A stretch of DNA of 64,000 nt from Halococcus sediminicola (lineage in GTDB: Archaea; Halobacteriota; Halobacteria; Halobacteriales; Halococcaceae). Location: assembly GCF_000755245.1 (NCBI RefSeq), contig NZ_BBMP01000026.1, positions 276,254-340,253 of the forward strand, written 5' to 3'. Shown one piece after another: positions 63,287 through 64,000 of this stretch. Made by a program: the position numbers and the translations under genes. The notes under the pieces were generated by a model, which saw only the letters and a list, made by a program, of their open reading frames with translations, ran no database searches and was not told where the DNA came from. The number at the start of each line of letters is the position of its first letter. Within the stretch, counting starts at the first letter, position 1.

Positions 63287-64000
63287 CGCTCGTAGGTGAA
63301 GTTCGGCGACTGGTCGAAGAAGTCGTATGGATTGTCGAAGACGACTTTTTTGACCTCCTCGCGGTCCCAGCCACGGTCGAGCATCTTGTCCCTGGCTTTC
63401 GGCACCGCGAGCGGGTCCGAGGGGTCCCAGTCGGCGGCGCTATTAAATAGCATCTTGTCGGTGCCGTACTCTTCGAGGAGCTCGATGGCTGCCTCGTCCT
63501 CGATCTTGCCGGGGTAGAGCGTGAAACCGACCCAGCAGTCCGTCGTCAGGGAGGTCTCGATGGTGTTCTCAGTGTTGTGGTCGATGACGATGCGCTCCTG
63601 CGTGACGCCCTCGTCCTCGATGATGTCGACGATGCGCTCGGTGCCTGCGGGTTTGTCGGTGTGTGGTGTATGGATTATTACTGGTAGTTCGCGCTCCTCG
63701 GCCATCCGCAGTTGCGTGCGAAACGCCCACTCCTCGTCGTCGGTGCCATGATCGAAACCGATCTCGCCGAGGCCGACGACGTTCTCGCGGTCGAGGTACT
63801 TCGGGAGTTCTTCGAGAACCTCCTCGGCCATCTCGCGGTAGTTCGCCTCCTTTGGTTCGAGTCCAATGGTGACGTAGTGGTCCATCCCGCCGGCGCGCTC
63901 GGCGCGCGCGGTCTCGAAGTCGATGATCTGCTCGAAGTAATCGAAGAACGAGCCCGCGTGCTGTTTGTCCGTGCCGCTCCAGAACGCGGGTTCGATGCAG
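63283..64000 (-). CDS. TatD-family metal-dependent hydrolase (EboB-like), partial
   Basis: The gene runs off the right edge; the frame stays open upstream of 63885, reading CIEPAFWSGTDKQHAGSFFD. The EPAFW-x-G segment and the following HYVTIGLEPKEANY are typical of the EboB branch of TatD proteins. Metal-site residues are in VGLGEIGFDHGTDDEEWAFR (Glu/His), LPVIIHTPHTDKPAGT (His) and RIVIDHNTENTI (His/Asp). It overlaps the next gene by 4 nt (ATGA). The enzyme probably hydrolyses a phosphodiester or amide-like bond; the substrate is unknown. Confidence 0.87.
   Translation of the reverse strand, partial: CIEPAFWSGTDKQHAGSFFDYFEQIIDFETARAERAGGMDHYVTIGLEPKEANYREMAEEVLEELPKYLDRENVVGLGEIGFDHGTDDEEWAFRTQLRMAEERELPVIIHTPHTDKPAGTERIVDIIEDEGVTQERIVIDHNTENTIETSLTTDCWVGFTLYPGKIEDEAAIELLEEYGTDKMLFNSAADWDPSDPLAVPKARDKMLDRGWDREEVKKVVFDNPYDFFDQSPNFTYER

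Noticed and set aside
1..64000. CRISPR array, rRNA, insertion sequence with transposase
   Set aside because: No regularly spaced direct repeats, rRNA-like stretch or transposase-like protein was seen anywhere in the window.

Overview
The window is chromosomal DNA of a halophilic archaeon (class Halobacteria). The evidence is a high G+C content, acidic proteins with few lysines, archaeal box C/D RNP proteins (NOP5, fibrillarin), SRP19, Gar1, diphthine synthase, GatE, Fen1 with a C-terminal PIP-like box, a FolC-FolP fusion, archaeosortase A with PGF-CTERM substrates, and TATA boxes about 25-30 nt ahead of start codons. A Halococcus-like species is possible, but the sequence alone does not settle the genus.

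Layout. 1-5.8 kb: end of NOP5, fibrillarin, a PGF-CTERM surface protein beside its likely processing enzyme archaeosortase A, diphthine synthase, a Trm5-type tRNA methyltransferase and tRNA-Thr(CGT). 5.8-10.3 kb: a decayed integrated element at the tRNA. It holds an integrase broken by at least two frameshifts, several other frameshifted small genes including two PhiH1-repressor-like winged-helix genes, and an AT-rich stretch driving an intact Tat-exported protein and a small membrane protein. 10.3-17.4 kb: a minus-strand envelope operon (GT4 glycosyltransferase, GtrA, two DUF2079 proteins, HPP/USP protein). 17.6-23.5 kb: a MATE exporter behind two dyads and a coupled small ORF, a sulfatase-fold protein, a dispersed repeat, a dolichol-phosphate-sugar-type GT2 and a PH-domain pair. 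23.5-27.6 kb: cobalamin importer btuCD/btuF around a palindromic promoter, then SRP19-Gar1.

27.6-41.8 kb: mostly housekeeping and metabolic genes (BrkB-type membrane protein, presenilin-type protease, amidase, ornithine-cyclodeaminase family, methyltransferase, GNAT, Fen1, BolA, fumarase, nitroreductase, YdbS/YdbT PH proteins, GatE). 42-44.4 kb: a 2-oxoacid dehydrogenase E1 alpha/beta operon ending in a free-standing lipoyl protein. 44.4-58 kb: PAP2 phosphatase, membrane J-protein, regulators, an FAD amine-oxidase-type enzyme, threonine synthase, a second copy of the dispersed repeat, an XPD-like helicase, a CAP-domain protein, a Nudix-like protein, an S9 peptidase and a Thr/Pro-rich surface protein. 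58-64 kb: FolC-FolP fusion, then a compact operon of a TatD-like hydrolase, two sugar-phosphate-isomerase-like TIM barrels and a UbiA prenyltransferase, whose composition matches the bacterial ebo export cluster.

The strongest leads are: (1) this archaeal ebo-like operon; (2) a 43-bp double-hairpin element present in the same reading frame inside artA and gatE, with a related copy between genes; (3) the decayed element at tRNA-Thr; (4) a ~220-bp dispersed intergenic repeat; (5) a 12-bp palindromic TATA box centred between btuC and btuF.
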